A stretch of 64,000 nt of DNA from Kondoa malvinella (GCA_039545315.1 BCIM01000001.1:2141783-2205782); one strand, 5' to 3'; shown: positions 34,486 to 46,459, counted from the stretch's first letter. A program made the numbers and translations. Notes: generated by a model not told the origin, from the sequence alone.

Positions 34486-37400
34486 ATGGGATCGGCTTTT
34501 CCAAGCATGTTCGAAAGCTACGATCCGACTACGCTACCTAAAGGATTCAGCAAGACTTTGACCGGCGAGAACGGTCATCTATACTATCAATACGACCAGC
34601 CTATACTCAAGCCTGCTCAGGATGTACGAGACTATGTGAGCTGAGTTTTAATGAGCTCTCGGAGGTCTCGCTGATCCGGCATCAGAGAATCATACGGCTT
34701 CCGAACGGAATGGAAGTCTGTATCGTTAGCGATTCTGAGGCCGACCAGGTATTTCAGAACTATGTCAGGATCGCTGAGGCTCATCTCTTTGACAGGCCGC
34801 AGCTAGCATTGTCATAAGAACGGGCAGCTTCCACGAGCCTGAATCTATCCCTGGTCTGGCTCATCTGTAAGTTGAGAATGCATCTTCTGTTATAGCCTAG
34901 CTAATGCTCGAATGAAAGTTGCGAGCAGTAAGCTAGCAAGATCTATGGCGCAGACTGTGCTCATGCCTAATCTTGAAGCTTGATGTTTGCTGGTTCGACC
35001 AAGTATCCCGGAGAGTCGGAATACGAAGATGTATGCCGATCGCTGGCAGACTTACTGTTCTTCCTGACCCCGTTCCAGTATATCACGTCCAAGAATGGCT
35101 GTACAAACGCTTCCACAGAAGATGAATGTCCGCTTTCTCTTCTCCTTCCGTTGCCAATGCTAAGACATTTATCTACAGATCAGACATTCTCGTTCGAGAT
35201 TAGTGCCAGGAATTTTGAAGGCGCTCTTGATCGTCTAGCTCATACTCTGGTCAGTCCTCACTGGGCTATCGACCGACTAACAGCTTATTCCTCGACTCCA
35301 GGCCAAACCTCTTTTTGAAAGCTCTCTTGTTGCTCGTGAAGTTCATGCGATCAACTCTGAGATGGAAGGCTACAAGCAGGATGACGATTGGAAAGCAATC
35401 GGTGTGATTGCTGCGACTTCTCGACCTGGTCATCCAGCGTTCGTTTATTCTTTCATTCTCCTGCGAGTGTGTCTGATACATGCATTCGAACAGCTCTAGA
35501 TTTACCGTTGGCAACAAGAAGACACTTTTATCCGAACCAAAGCGTAAAGGCATCAACGTTCGGGAAGAATTGGTCGATTTTCACAATAAGCGATACTCGG
35601 CCAATCTCATGCGTTGCTGCATCATCGCAAATGGTATGCGTTATCCTCCAGCCATCTTCAAGAGCTGAATCTGCTACAGCGCCATTGACCGTTCTGACCG
35701 AGATGGCATGTCGACTCTTGTCTATCGTACCCACCAAGGGGATCGTGCCCTCAGTATGGCCTTCGGACAATATTGGTCCAAAGCAGATGCTCGTGAGTCC
35801 AGGTCTATACCGCTCGACTTGGATGTCATAAATATTTGCTTAGCACGAGATTGTCTTTCGTACCATTGCGGACTCTGACCAGCTGACAATCACCTTTCCG
35901 CTTGCCGAGTATGTACCATCTCCTTGTATTGATCCGGTCCCTGATAACGTTATATAGTCAGAGTGAGGCATGGAGATGTGAAGCTGCTGTGTTAGTCGGA
36001 TTCGTCTTGCAACGCGAAGGCACCGGAAGCCTGTGCACCTACTTGAAGCACAAGGGCTGGGTCAATGGCATGACTGCTGGAGAAGGCGAAGGCAATACGT
36101 GAGTCTTTTAGAGGGCATTCCAGGTCATGACTGATCCCCATTCAAGCGGTTACTCCTCTTTCGATGTGGGCGGTGACTTTGTCTTGTCCTCTTTCACTCA
36201 CTCATAATTATTGTCAGATATCCTTCGACCTCACGACCAAGGGCAAACAATATTATGGGGACGTGGTCGCCGCTACTTTCTCCTTCATCAAGCTGCTCAA
36301 GATATCTGGCGCTGCGTGCTTGGAACGCTCCTTCCGGGAATATATTACGTATGTACTCTTGTGCAAACAGCGCTAGAGCCCTAATGTGTCGCGCAGCGTC
36401 AGCAAGCTCGACTTCAAATATTCGGAACCTGGCGACGCTTCTGATCTGACTGTAAGGTCTTCATCTTCATACCGGTGGTGCTAGCTCATTTCTTCCTGCA
36501 GGTATCAATCGCAACGAATCTGTCAGTATTACTTGTCTCCAAATCTGCCCGCTGACGCGTCGCATAGGCACGAATTGCGCCAAAGGAAGTATGCCCTGTC
36601 TACAGCCAATGCCCTGATATGGGATGACACATCAGTGCAATCAGTGCTGGACTCTTTGAGCCATCGGGCTTTTTACATCACCCGTTCTTGTCAGGATCCA
36701 GGTCATGGACTCGAATTGACCGAGAAGGACGTTCACTTTGACACTAAATTCAGCACCCAGCCTATACAACCCGCCATACTGGCAGTAAGTCCACTTTTGA
36801 GCACCAGTGATGTGCTTATTTCCCCTTACCAGCAATGCAAGACACCTCAGTATATCGAACGCCTTGGCTTGCCTGGAGCCAATCCGTTGATACCTGCCTC
36901 GAACTTGTCTGCGTTCTCGGAGAGCTCTTTGTCGGAGGTTCGCTGTTACAAATCTGTTGAACTGCCAGACCTCACCCGCGTAAAGTCCCCAACAATTGTT
37001 GTCGATGGTCCAATCAGAGTTTGGCTAGCGCGGCCAGAAGACTTCAATATTCCCAAGGTTCACGTTTGGATTGATTTCAGATTCAGGAGGTCATTTGCGA
37101 CTGCTAAGGGTGTGTTCATTGCCTTCTCATCGATGCAGCCATTGATCTTTGGCTAGAAACGGTGCTAAAATACTTGCTCCTCGCCGTGGTCGATCAGATG
37201 TGCGCGAGCTTGTCATATCAAGCGGCTGAAGCTAGTGTGAGCTGTAGGTCTTGAGCTCGGCACACTTTAAAGGCCCTTCTGATCTATTGGACAGACTTCT
37301 TGACCCCGCAACTCCGTGGCTTCACTCTCAATGTTACTGGCTACAAGAGCAGCTCAATGACGCTACTTGAGGGAGTGCTTGAGGCTATTCGTGATCCTCG

Positions 37401-38724
37401 CATCGCGCCTACAGACTTCTCAAGAATCAAAGAGGACCTCGTCACATCGATGCAGAACTGGAATCTAGCGAGTTCAGGTGAACTCGCCCAAGATAGACTG
37501 AGCTGGTTGCTAGCCGAAGACTACCACAGCCATCAAGACAGAGCAGAAGCTGCATCACACATCGAAGCAGAAGAAGTCTTGCGTTTTGCTTCAGCTATCA
37601 TGAAAGATGTCTTCTTTGAGGCATACGCTCATGGCGATGTGAACTTGGCATTCGGGCATGATCTGCAAGCTTATCTCTCCCTATTCAAACCGTCGCTTTA
37701 TCTGCACAATGCGGATGCCAAGCTATTGATGCCTCTTCCCGAAACAAATGCTCTCGTGCAAGATCAAGTCAAAAACCTCGAGGACGTCAACAATGCCTAC
37801 CTCGGCGCTTTCTGCTTTGGCCCAAGTGTTGACAGGAAACTAAGCGTGCAAACAATGATCCTAGAAGAGATCCTGGATCAAGGCTTTTTCAACGAATTAC
37901 GTACACAACAACAACTAGGCAAGTCTGATACTTTCTGCCGGGATGATTCACTGATGAGCTCTTGTAGGCTACAATCTTCAGCTCGAGCGAGTCAGTTCTG
38001 GTGGTCTCGAATGGCTCATGGCAAGAATCGAATCAGAGCAGGCACCAGATATACTAGAGCAAGCGGTAGAAGGATTCTTGGCCAAGAGCTTTGGCTACAT
38101 CGCGAATATGGACAAAGAGCAGTTCGAAATGCACAAGCAGAGTGTTGTTGATGGTTTACTCGAGACGTTCAAGACCTCATATGAAGAGGCCGAGTACAAT
38201 TGGAAGCAAATTGAAGCTTGCGATTATGTGAGTCTTCATACTCACACAAAGATGGTTGACTGATGCCTTTTGGTCTCTAGCACTTCAAAGAATGTAAGCG
38301 CATGCAGTCCTGCTCGCTCTCACTCCGCTGATAAGTATCGACAGACCAAAGCGACGCCGAACTTGCAAACGCCGTGACGCAAATTCGCGTCGTTGATGTC
38401 TTCCGCAAACACCTGACACCAGATGGACCTTTACGAGCCAAAGTCGCAGTGCACATGCATTCCCAGCGCATTCAGATTGATCCTCATCGACTTCATCAAG
38501 CTCTGCCCGACAACGAGACACTGCTTTGCTTCAAGAAATGCTTGAAAGGGAAACCAACCATGGAGAAGCTCTTGCGTAGGCTTGTGAAACACAGTCCGGC
38601 AGACTGTTTGACTGCAAGACTTCGGCTAGTAGAACGGCTGTGTGAACCGCCTGATGTTGCAGAGGGAGTGCAAATTGTGACGGATACGAAAGGGTTCAGA
38701 AGGGGTCTGAAGTTGGCTCCATAA
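34486..38724 (+). CDS. STE23: M16A metalloprotease, insulin-degrading enzyme / Ste23 family
   Basis: Zinc protease with two M16 halves; yeast Ste23 and Axl1 process the a-factor pheromone. Start chosen at ATG 34486 (MGSAFPSMFESYDPTTLPKG); ATG 34507 is an alternative. Spliced N-terminal half: RIIRLPNGMEVCIVSDSEAD, IPGLAHLCEHLMFAGSTKYP (inverted zinc motif HLCEH), NASTEDEYQTFSFEISARNF, VAREVHAINSEMEGYKQDDD (third zinc ligand Glu), RFTVGNKKTLLSEPKRKGIN. C-terminal half: FTLNVTGYKSSSMTLLEGVL, NWNLASSGELAQDRLSWLLA, VNNAYLGAFCFGPS-like segment and ILDQGFFNELRTQQQLG, then QAVEGFLAKSFGYIANMDKE. Codons for C, E and part of H of the zinc motif lie in a 9-nt microexon (34919-34927). Some 15 or more exons, about 1,050 aa, near family size. 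Confidence 0.9.
34919..34927 (+). other. 9-nt microexon encoding the zinc-motif core of the M16 protease
   Basis: TTGCGAGCA between introns 34867-34918 (52 nt) and 34928-34978 (51 nt). It completes Leu, supplies Cys and Glu, and begins His of HLCEH; Glu is the catalytic base and His a zinc ligand. Skipping it removes three residues in frame. Confidence 0.88.
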
Positions 38725-38784
38725 TAACAAGCTATCAAGTAACGCACTAAAGCATTGTAAGATAGGCAGAGTAATGATTGATGC

Positions 38785-39596
38785 ACTACAATGTGATTGC
38801 AACGATCCTTCGAGCATATGAAGCAAATGGTCGGAAGGTTCCGCTCGATCGCTGGCTTCGCCAGGTAAGTAGTTCAACATCTTCCAATGATTGTAATGAA
38901 GGAGTCCGATACAAGATCCACAGCGATAGGATGACCACGCCATGCAGTAAAGCATTTGCTGGCTTTCGAAGCTTCCGAAATAATCTCGTGGCGTAAATTG
39001 AAAGCGCTCGCTCGCTCTTTTTCCCCCACCCAAAGGCGGCATGAAGGAATGGACGTCGTTCACTGTCGCTGTAAAGCCTCCAGCCATGCGTCTGACCAGT
39101 TCAATACCGCCCTTTCCACCAACAAGACGGTGGAGCATAGTAGTACGCAGAAAAACATTGCCTGTCTTCCTACAAACTGTAGTATTGACAGGCTTACGCT
39201 CAGGATCTGACTGACCCTGAGTCAGGACAGCGTATGCGGCAGTCCAGCCATATTTGTCAATAGCTTCTTGAAGTTGCAGCATAATGGGAAAGTCGCGCGC
39301 CAACTGCAGCTCGGTTGGCGTCAATGTAGTGTCAGAGCCTGCTTGATAGATGAGCCTGCGAGGATTGTCTTTCAGGTACTCTTGCTGTGGTCTCGACACG
39401 ATAGCTGTGACGAAAGGACGTTGTCTGGCTCTGGTTTAGGCTTGCCTTCTTCTGACAGACTGTCAGCAGACTATCAGGGGAAGAGCCTCCAGTCGCTTTG
39501 CTTAGTTCTAAGAGCTTTCCGCGTGTGTTGATGCGGCTGCTAGAGGACAAGCCACGTCATGAATATATCTGCTGTCTGTTGCATCTCGACCGCCAT
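38785..39596 (-). CDS. Unrecognised protein; exact start and end uncertain
   Basis: A long open stretch on the minus strand encodes SRPQQEYLKDNPRRLIYQAG, LQLARDFPIMLQLQEAIDKY, GWTAAYAVLTQGQSDPERKP, NVFLRTTMLHRLVGGKGGIE and MAGGFTATVNDVHSFMPPLG. An intron ending at about 39389 joins it to an upstream exon with RINTRGKLLELSKATGGSSP. The open frame begins at GTG 39399, so a spliced 5' exon is needed; ATG 39596 is the first candidate, but its phase does not fit cleanly. After an 82-nt intron the end may be RSSGTFRPFASYARRIVAIT, stop at 38785. No family recognised. It is convergent with the M16 gene and divergent from Dgk1. Confidence 0.55.
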
Positions 39597-39716
39597 ACCG
39601 CTGGAATTATCTGCAACGGCTATCTACAGAAGAGGACAGCAATTCATGCAGTAGCGCGAACCGGCCTACTTTGACAAGACTCTCCCCCTTTTCGAACCTT
39701 TGCCCTTTTGCAAAAC

Positions 39717-40780
39717 ATGCCAACATCAAAATCCGTCGCAAAGTCGCGCGCAGGCAAGATAGAGCCAGAGCATGCTTCACCTGAACTCATAGCCAATGTC
39801 GAACCGCACCGAGGCTTCTCGGCCGTCAATTCTGGCAAAGCTGCAACCGTTCCCACGCATATTCACCGCTCGAAAAGTGGTCTCGAGCTGCCTAGGAAGG
39901 CTTTTCACTCTAGCATAGGTGCGGTCGTTGGGCTGCTTTGCTTCTGTGGAAGCTGACCGTTTGGCCTCGGACGCACAGGCTTTCTCGCCATGGGCTTCTG
40001 GCACTTTCACACTCCCGTCATCTACCTGCTGTATATCCTCGGAGCTGGCTTGGTGGTGATATCACTCGCAGAGATTGGGCGGTTCAATTCTTCTTCCTTT
40101 GCTGTATGTTCGCGTCCTTCTATCGCCTTATCATTGCTAAAATCAACAAACAGGAACAATACGAAAAGCGGCTCGGCGTGTTGATGCGGATGAGCGAAAA
40201 GCACAAGATCAACGGTGTGGTATGGTATATTATCGCAGTCATGTTCTGCCTCATCTTCTACCCGCGAGGTGACTACCTTCCCCCCAAAAGTCTCCCTACC
40301 TACTAATGCATCTTGACAGACCTCGCAACTCTTTCCGTCATGATTCTCTCGTGGTGCGACACCGGCGCATCCATCTTCGGTCGCCTCTTTGGTCGCTACA
40401 CCCCTCCTTTACCCTTCAACGGCAAACTCTTTGCCCCACGAAAATCCCTAGCTGGTTCACTCGCTTCTGCTAGCATAGGCGCCTTTGCAGTCTACATTTT
40501 CTACACCTACTTAGCCGCTTCTGGTTCAGAAGGCGATTTATCCTGGATCGGTCAAACGTTATTGAAAGAACGTTGGGTGGGTTCGACCGTGCAAGCACCT
40601 ACGAGGTTACCACAATTACCTCCACCAAGAAGTTCAATCAGTATGGAGAAATTGTGTGTGGTGTCTGGCATCAGTGCGGCTATGGCGGAAGCGATTGAGA
40701 TTTGGGGCTTGGATGATAATTTGACAATGGCGCCACTGGCTGGGGCTATGCTTTGGTCTTTCCTCAAGTTGTTGCAGTAA
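39717..40780 (+). CDS. DGK1: CTP-dependent diacylglycerol kinase, Dgk1-like integral membrane protein
   Basis: Dgk1 phosphorylates diacylglycerol with CTP to give phosphatidate at the ER and nuclear membrane. Start ATG 39717; the N-terminus is polar and basic (MPTSKSVAKSRAGKIEPEHA). Then LELPRKAFHSSIG, the family's first motif, joined by splicing to FLAMGFWHFHTPVIYLLYIL, LVVISLAEIGRFNSSSFA, EQYEKRLGVLMRMSEKHKIN and GVVWYIIAVMFCLIFYPR. The signature LSVMILSWCDTGASIFGRLF and APRKSLAGSLASASIGAFAV follows, with further membrane segments up to LAGAMLWSFLKLLQ and the stop. Four introns. The motif order (RK.FH, WCD..A, KS..GS) is that of the dolichol kinase / CDP-diglyceride synthetase-like group. 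Confidence 0.87.
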
Positions 40781-41005
40781 TATGGTCGGGTAGGGTTTGC
40801 GTCGGAAGGAAGGGAGAAACTCGAACACTCGGGTCGCGTATAGGTTTTTGTGAGGGCATGGTAGATACAGAGGCCGCAATATAGATCTGAACACGATAAT
40901 ACAAAAATGCAGCATACAAAAAGTGTGAAAAGACCCGACGCGTGATGAGAACTATACAAACGAAACCGGAGTTGCGCGCGAGACTGACCAAGTCAGACCG
41001 ATGCC

Positions 41006-41716
41006 CTACTCTGCCCAGCTCGCTTCGACTGTACTGCGAACCTGATAGCTTCGTCAGCGATAGAGGACGGAATGCGCAAAGATAACGTGCCCGCTTGTGA
41101 TACTCTTTCAAGTTTTCACGATATAGCTGTGCAGCTTCAGCATTAGCAGGACTATACGAAGGCGTCACGGGAGTCAGCATAAACCAACAGTCTGGAACAC
41201 CTTTCGCACCTTGCAGGGTTTGGGTCATGCAATAAACTCTGGATGGACGTCAAGATGGCCGCAACATCGTATGTAGGCGACCATCGATTCTGTAAGATGT
41301 CGAGACAGAGTGCACCGTCGTTGTAGACGTTTGGATCTACAATATCGTCCAGCCCCAAGCCGCGTAGGAATGTCGCCGCACTTACGAAACATCTTTGAAA
41401 TGAACTTGACACTGGATAGGTTATCAGCTTCACAGGCCGTCTATCACAACAAGACGTACGTAGGAGGCTTGTTAGGGTAACTCTCATCAAAGCTGAGCAC
41501 TAGACGAAACGTCCCATCTTCGAACGGCGTTTCCGCTGCCACATGTACTCAGCATATATAGTCTGCCTGATTCCATTCAGACCCACCTGGACCAAAGATG
41601 ACTGCGTTCCAAATGAGAAGGTTATCAGGGCATGGTGCGCCAGAGACGCCAGCAGGAGGATCGGCAGAGAGCTTCTTGAAATCCCTCACGAGGCGACGAC
41701 GGGCGCCTGAGCTCAT
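41006..41716 (-). CDS. RAD6: Rad6 / Ubc2, E2 ubiquitin-conjugating enzyme
   Basis: E2 for post-replication repair (PCNA) and histone H2B ubiquitination. Start ATG 41716: [40 protein letters not shown], then [32 protein letters not shown] with the catalytic Cys in [20 protein letters not shown], and [16 protein letters not shown]. The conserved end requires joining ..YHKR to [11 protein letters not shown]. That join uses a GC donor at 41090-41089 and an AG at 41043-41042, i.e. a 49-nt GC-AG intron. The only nearby GT donor would lead into a long non-homologous tail. The protein has no acidic tail, like Rad6 orthologues outside Saccharomyces. Five or six exons. Confidence 0.93.
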
Positions 41717-42263
41717 GTTGGGCTGGCTGTGTGTATGGTAAAGGTGTTTGCGCTGGTAGGCGGAAGCAGAGAATGTCGCTGTTCGTGTCAAGGCTTGTTA
41801 TGCTATCTTCCAAGCGACGACACCAAGGCGGCAATAATACCACAGGCTGTGCACTCATGTCTACTACTGTCACTGTAGCTCTGTGTATCTCTTATACGGA
41901 GACCGCGAAACACCGTGACGTCGAATGAATCGCAGTTCGCAAAAGCCTTGGAGTCTGTATTCCTCCCCACGGTCAGAGAGCAGAAGTCGTCGAGATGACG
42001 CCCACTGTTATCTCCGTCTTTCTGCAAACATCGTTGCGGTACATCGAAGGCTCATTCTGGCTATTGCAAGATCGCGTGTGATGCAAGGTCCGAGGAGTGT
42101 TACCATGACGACCTGTACATGTCGATACTCTCTGTTCGCTTCTCTCTTTCCTTTCCAACCACCTCTGCTTCTGGAAAGCTTATCTTCGCCCCTGACCTCA
42201 CTCCGTCTCTGGGTCTGTCTGTCTTCACCTCGCCTCTCTTCCTCACTCTATACAACTACCAAT
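41717..42263. other. Intergenic region, divergent promoters of RAD6 and DUF1996 gene
   Basis: About 550 bp. The part before 42264 is pyrimidine-rich (long CT/TC stretches from about 42130 to 42240), as is common near transcription starts in fungi. No coding exon recognised. Confidence 0.45.
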
Positions 42264-44421
42264 ATGATCTCCGTCACTCTTATACTTGCTGCTGTGCAGC
42301 TCGTAGCGGGAGAAATGTTCAAGTGCGTCTGCAATGCAATTGCTCCGCTTTCGGCTTAGTGAGCGTTATCAGGAATCAACCTTCTGTCTTGATGACAGCA
42401 CGTTATGATCCAATCATTTCACCTGGTGGTCTCTCAGGCCATGTTCACGGTAGGTCACTGCAATTTCGTGCCGTGTATGTTATAATCATCACTTCCCAGG
42501 TATATTTGGTGCAAGCGGGATCGTTGGTGCTGGCTTGAACACCACCTATGAGGAGCTTCAAGCTTCTGAATGCACCTCAAACTCTATCGTCGAAGATGTA
42601 TGTTCTGTAGATGCTGTTCCCGCGGCAATTGCTTATATTGCGTTGCTTCCGCAGAAAAGCGCGTATTGGTCGCCTGAACTCTACTTTGCTTGGTAATGGC
42701 GATCTCTTGCATCGTTAACCTTGTACTGAACGACATGCGTTCAGGGCCAATGGCAGCTTTAGTCACGTAAACAGGTATAAAGTTTCGTTGCGAGTTCATG
42801 CCCGTGCTGACTCTCGTTCTAGAGGTGACGCAAGCATGGGCATGAATGTAGGTACACAATATCTGCTTATGATCGTGCTCACAACGTCGCTTAGGTGTAT
42901 TACTACGCTGTATGCTTCTACCCTGTGTAATTCCCTGTGCTGATGCTTTCTTTCATATAGCGACGATCTGCTGCCATACCGGACGAGAAAATGTGAGCAT
43001 ATCAGCTACATGCATCAACGTGACACTGACACAATTGGCAGCGTCGAATTCCCCAAGGGATTTCGCATGATTGCGGGTTCTACCTCTCATCGCTCTGGTG
43101 ATGACACACAAGCGTCATCGGTATCAATCAGCTTCAGTGAGTGACTGATCAAGACTTACATTGCGCATGTCTGACAGAAAGGCAGGTTGCTACGGGAATG
43201 GCGAAATCCACACATTACCGCAGGAGCAGGTCTGTGATCCGTGAGCGACACTCTGTATCGTCTTGAAATTCATTTCTGATGTCTTACTGATAGGTTCATG
43301 CGAGCGCAAACCTACTTTCCGGTACGTCTGAATGTCTAACGTGATCAGCCTGTGCTACAGATCAATAGTCATGCTGGGATGGCAAGAGCTTAGACAGTGA
43401 GGAGTGAGTTTGGGCGACCCTTGCTTTTGTCGTGTCTTACCGCTTCCTGTTCGTTATCAGCCACAAGGTGTGTTCTGTCCCATCTCGGCTCCCTCCTCTC
43501 ACAATTTGTCCAGAGTCACGTTAGCTTTCCACTCTTCGACGGAACAAACGACTATCAAGCAGGTTCTGCTGGTGACAGATGCCCAGGCTCGCATCCAATC
43601 AGGCTGCCAACAATATTCTACGAAAGGGTCAGTGCTGTCTCTTCGCCAAGATCGATCACTCATGCTCTACAGTTCTATCAAATGAAAACCGATACCTTCA
43701 ATTGGTACGACCATATCAAGGAAGCGGCCAACCAGACGGCTCCTTTCACCATGTCTAACGGAGGTGAGTTACTCTTCCAAGCATAGACCGCTGCTGATGT
43801 TCTGTAGATCCTACTGGCAGAGGCTATCACTCGGACTTTGTCAACGGATGGAATGAGAATGTTCTTCAGAACATGGTCGAATTGGTAGGACATGCATTCT
43901 TAAAGGCAGTTGCGTTCGACTGACAGTATCCGTAGTGCCCTGAAAATGGAGATGGCGCTGTTGTCTGCACCGAAGAGATGCAAGGGTATGTCTGCAAAAA
44001 TGCTAGGCCACCAGCTCATCATGTCTACAGACAATTCTTGACGCGCAACGAAAAGAAGCTCACCGACTGTCAGCCTACTCTGCCTGCTCTTCTTGACGAG
44101 CCGAACGGCGCTGATGGCCAACCTATCGATCAACTGCCCGGCGATAATCCAATTACCTGGGGCGAAAAAGAAGCAGCGTCACCTGTCGCCCCGAAGGAGT
44201 CGCTCTCCATGTCTGACTCTTCTTCCCTTCCGTCCATGGCCGCTTCGACAGACTCCCTGACATCTATGACCGACGCTGCGGGACCAATGACTGGCGCATT
44301 GAATGTGATTGCAAGCGAGAAGACCACGTCAGTCTCGGCAAGCAAGACCCGCTCGACGACGGCGGCTAGATACGGTACACGCCGTGCTCATCGTAACAGT
44401 TGGGCGAGTCGTCAGTACTAA
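42264..44421 (+). CDS. Secreted DUF1996-domain protein
   Basis: A signal peptide, MISVTLILAAVQLVAGEMF, is followed by the DUF1996 domain: SVLMTARYDPIISPGGLSGH with VHGIFGASGIVGAGLNTTYE, ELQASECTSNSIVED, SAYWSPELYFAW, EFPKGFRMIAGST, CDP..MRAQTYFP, KSHVSFPLFDGTNDYQAG, HPIRLPTIFYE, YHSDFVNGWNENVLQNMV and CPENGDGAVVCTEEMQG. After the conserved PIDQLPGDNPITWG a Ser/Thr-rich, probably O-glycosylated tail runs to TAG 44421. About 14 exons. DUF1996 proteins are common in filamentous and basidiomycete fungi, are secreted or wall-associated, and have no established enzyme activity. No C-terminal membrane or GPI signal is obvious. Confidence 0.87.
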
Positions 44422-44759
44422 GCCGATTGTGAGATCACTGTGCATTCAACAATGTGCTTTGATGGGCTGGTCCTGCTCGATGTACTGTATCTTTGCATTG
44501 TATCGAATGAAAGACATGGTGCAGTGTCTTATCGGCAAACAATCCGGACAGATTCTGTCCCCTCGAAGTCTCGTGTTCACAATTCTAGGAATGAGCTTGC
44601 GGTCACGAATACAAGACAGGACACGTAGCGTAGGCCGGCAAGACTGAAGTCGAAGGGAAGTACAAGCACTACTTGGTTCATGCTACAAATGAGAATGCTA
44701 GCCTAAAAATACAGCGATAAAGTCATTGTCCTTGAGCATTGTCCTTTATCCTACTGCAT
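44422..44759. other. Intergenic region between convergent genes
   Basis: About 340 bp between two convergent secreted-protein genes, expected to hold the 3' UTRs. No coding signal or repeat recognised. Confidence 0.5.
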
Positions 44760-45490
44760 TCAATCCTCGTCATCACTGTTGGTACGAGTTGCAGGTGCTG
44801 CTGTAGTAGTACCAGTAACTTGAGGAGTGTAGCCTTCTGGGCAGTTGAGGATAAGAGGGATACGAGTGCCTCTTACAGAAGGGTTGCCAGATCCGCTAGG
44901 CGTGTATTCGGTGACTTCCAAATCTGTATAACACAAATCAGCACTTACTCCATGTAGTAAAGAGAGAACGAGACACACAGATAGTGCTGTCGCAAGGCGT
45001 CTTGTCGAAGAGACCATCGTCATCACCCGAATCGGCCTCATCCACTAGACGGAAGGAAGCGCGCATAGACTCGACGGTCGAATTCTCTTGAGTCCAGCCT
45101 CGGACGAGCTGCGGAGACCGGTCAATCAGAAGTTTTGTTACGAATGAGAAGAGCTGCTTACTGTGTGCGACTCCTTGATTGTACCTTGATCATCAATTTT
45201 GACAAATTGAACCTGTGATGGAATCAGCCAAGAGCGGATGACGCAGAAGAGAATGGACATACATCGAACCAAGCTGTCTCAATCTGCGGTGCCAAATCAA
45301 CAGTGAAGGCACTGGCAGGTCCGCGCATGACTTGCGAATTTTCGGTAGGCGACAAGATGGTGTCTGGGAATGACTGGTCGAAGGGAGGGCTGTTGATGGC
45401 AGAAGAATTGGTTTGGCGAGCTTCTAGAGGAGCAGCCAAAGTCATGAAAGGGACGAGAGCCAAAGTAGAAAGAGCAGAGATGAACATCAT
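44760..45490 (-). CDS. Small secreted protein, unknown function
   Basis: ATG 45490 opens MMFISALSTLALVPFMTLAA, a clear signal peptide with a likely cleavage after TLAAP or LEAR. The mature part reads SSAINSPPFDQSFPDTILSP, TENSQVMRGPASAFTVDLAP, QIETAWFDV, then by splicing QFVKIDDQGTIKESHT, ENSTVESMRASFRLVDEADS and DDGLFDKTPCDSTICLEVTE. It ends ILNCPEGYTPQVTGTTTAAP followed by an acidic tail. Four exons, about 185 aa. I recognise no family; the size, signal peptide and few cysteines fit a wall-associated or effector-like small secreted protein. A TATA-like element lies 63 bp upstream. Confidence 0.8.
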
Positions 45491-45552
45491 GATGAAGTAT
45501 TTGGTGCTGGAAAGTGAGTTGTGAAGAAGGAAAGACAGCTCAGATAATCAGG

Positions 45553-45559
45553 TTTTATA
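45553..45559 (-). promoter_or_regulatory. Probable TATA box of the small secreted protein gene
   Basis: TATAAAA on the minus strand, 63 bp upstream of the ATG at 45490 and 40-50 bp from a plausible transcription start. The clearest TATA element in the window. Confidence 0.5.
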
Positions 45560-45706
45560 CACGCAGGGATCACAGCCACTACACCGCCAGTCTTAGCTAG
45601 CTAGTCCTTATATGGCAAGAGACGCAATAAAAGACAAAAGAATGCGGCAAAAGAATCGTGAGTAGCCGGAACCGTGTGATGCAACATCGCCTCCCCGGTG
45701 GTACAC

Positions 45707-46102
45707 ATGAAGGTAAGGAGTGATGCCCGAAGAAGAAGAAGAAAGGGGCTGTAGTACATATGCAGGGGCAGTGATTGCCTCGTCCTAGTAAAGATTATCG
45801 ACGCTAAGATCGAAGCCAAAATTTCAGCTGCGTTGGACGGTCAAACGCTCTATCGCAGACGAGATCTTGATGAGCAGAAAACAAATGAAGACAATGTCCT
45901 AGCCAAGAGGCCGGCTCTGTCCTATGAGGAAGCGATGACGGAAATGACAGAAGACTCGACAGCGGACTGCAAGCTGATTCGCTTTTCCGGCAAAGGACAG
46001 AGCTCCGAAGAGGCAGCAGAGCTCTCGCGAGTACCAAAGAGAGCAAAGAGAAAAGGTAGAGAAGCCTCTCAACTTGAAGAAGCTCTGCAGCAGAAACATT
46101 GA
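45707..46102 (+). CDS. Possible small nuclear protein with a basic C-terminal signal
   Basis: An open frame through 45755-46102 encodes KIIDAKIEAKISAALDGQTL, YRRRDLDEQKTNEDNVLAKR, LSYEEAMTEMTEDSTADCKL and ends VPKRAKRKGREASQLEEALQ. It has no ATG at its head. A 2-codon exon ATG AAG (45707-45712) followed by a 42-nt intron (GTAAGG..TGTAG, 45713-45754) supplies one in phase. PKRAKRKGR looks like a nuclear localisation signal. No family recognised. Composition (Glu/Lys-rich, no hydrophobic core) suggests a disordered protein. Confidence 0.4.
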
Positions 46103-46459
46103 CCGAGTACCAAACCTAGGGAAGCGTATTCTTTGCTTTGCTTGTCAGCAGCACAGGCTACCAGACTCAGCTACTGACGATCAGAAGGCTGTACTGAAGC
46201 AAAAGCGCAAATGAGATTCGGCTCGTAAAAAGATGGACTTTGGCTGGCAGTGCGAACTTACATGAAAGTGCATGAACGAAGTCTTCCCTCCATCTTGCAC
46301 GGCCATACATATGCACCAGATACACCGGATATCTGCTATCAGCGATAAGAGATAGCGACATCCGTTTTTCCGCCGTCCCCACCAAATTCCCCGAATCCTT
46401 ATCAGTGCATGATCTTTCCCTCACGACCGCGTCCAAGACCCTTTAAGTAATACCCCATC
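46103..46459. other. Intergenic region upstream of the NCS1 permease
   Basis: About 360 bp containing the permease promoter. No convincing exon or element recognised. Confidence 0.45.

Noticed and set aside
40552..41228. Open minus-strand frames antisense to Dgk1 and after RAD6
   Set aside because: They are read-through of the GC-AG intron of RAD6 or antisense shadows; homology ends at the RAD6 stop at 41006.
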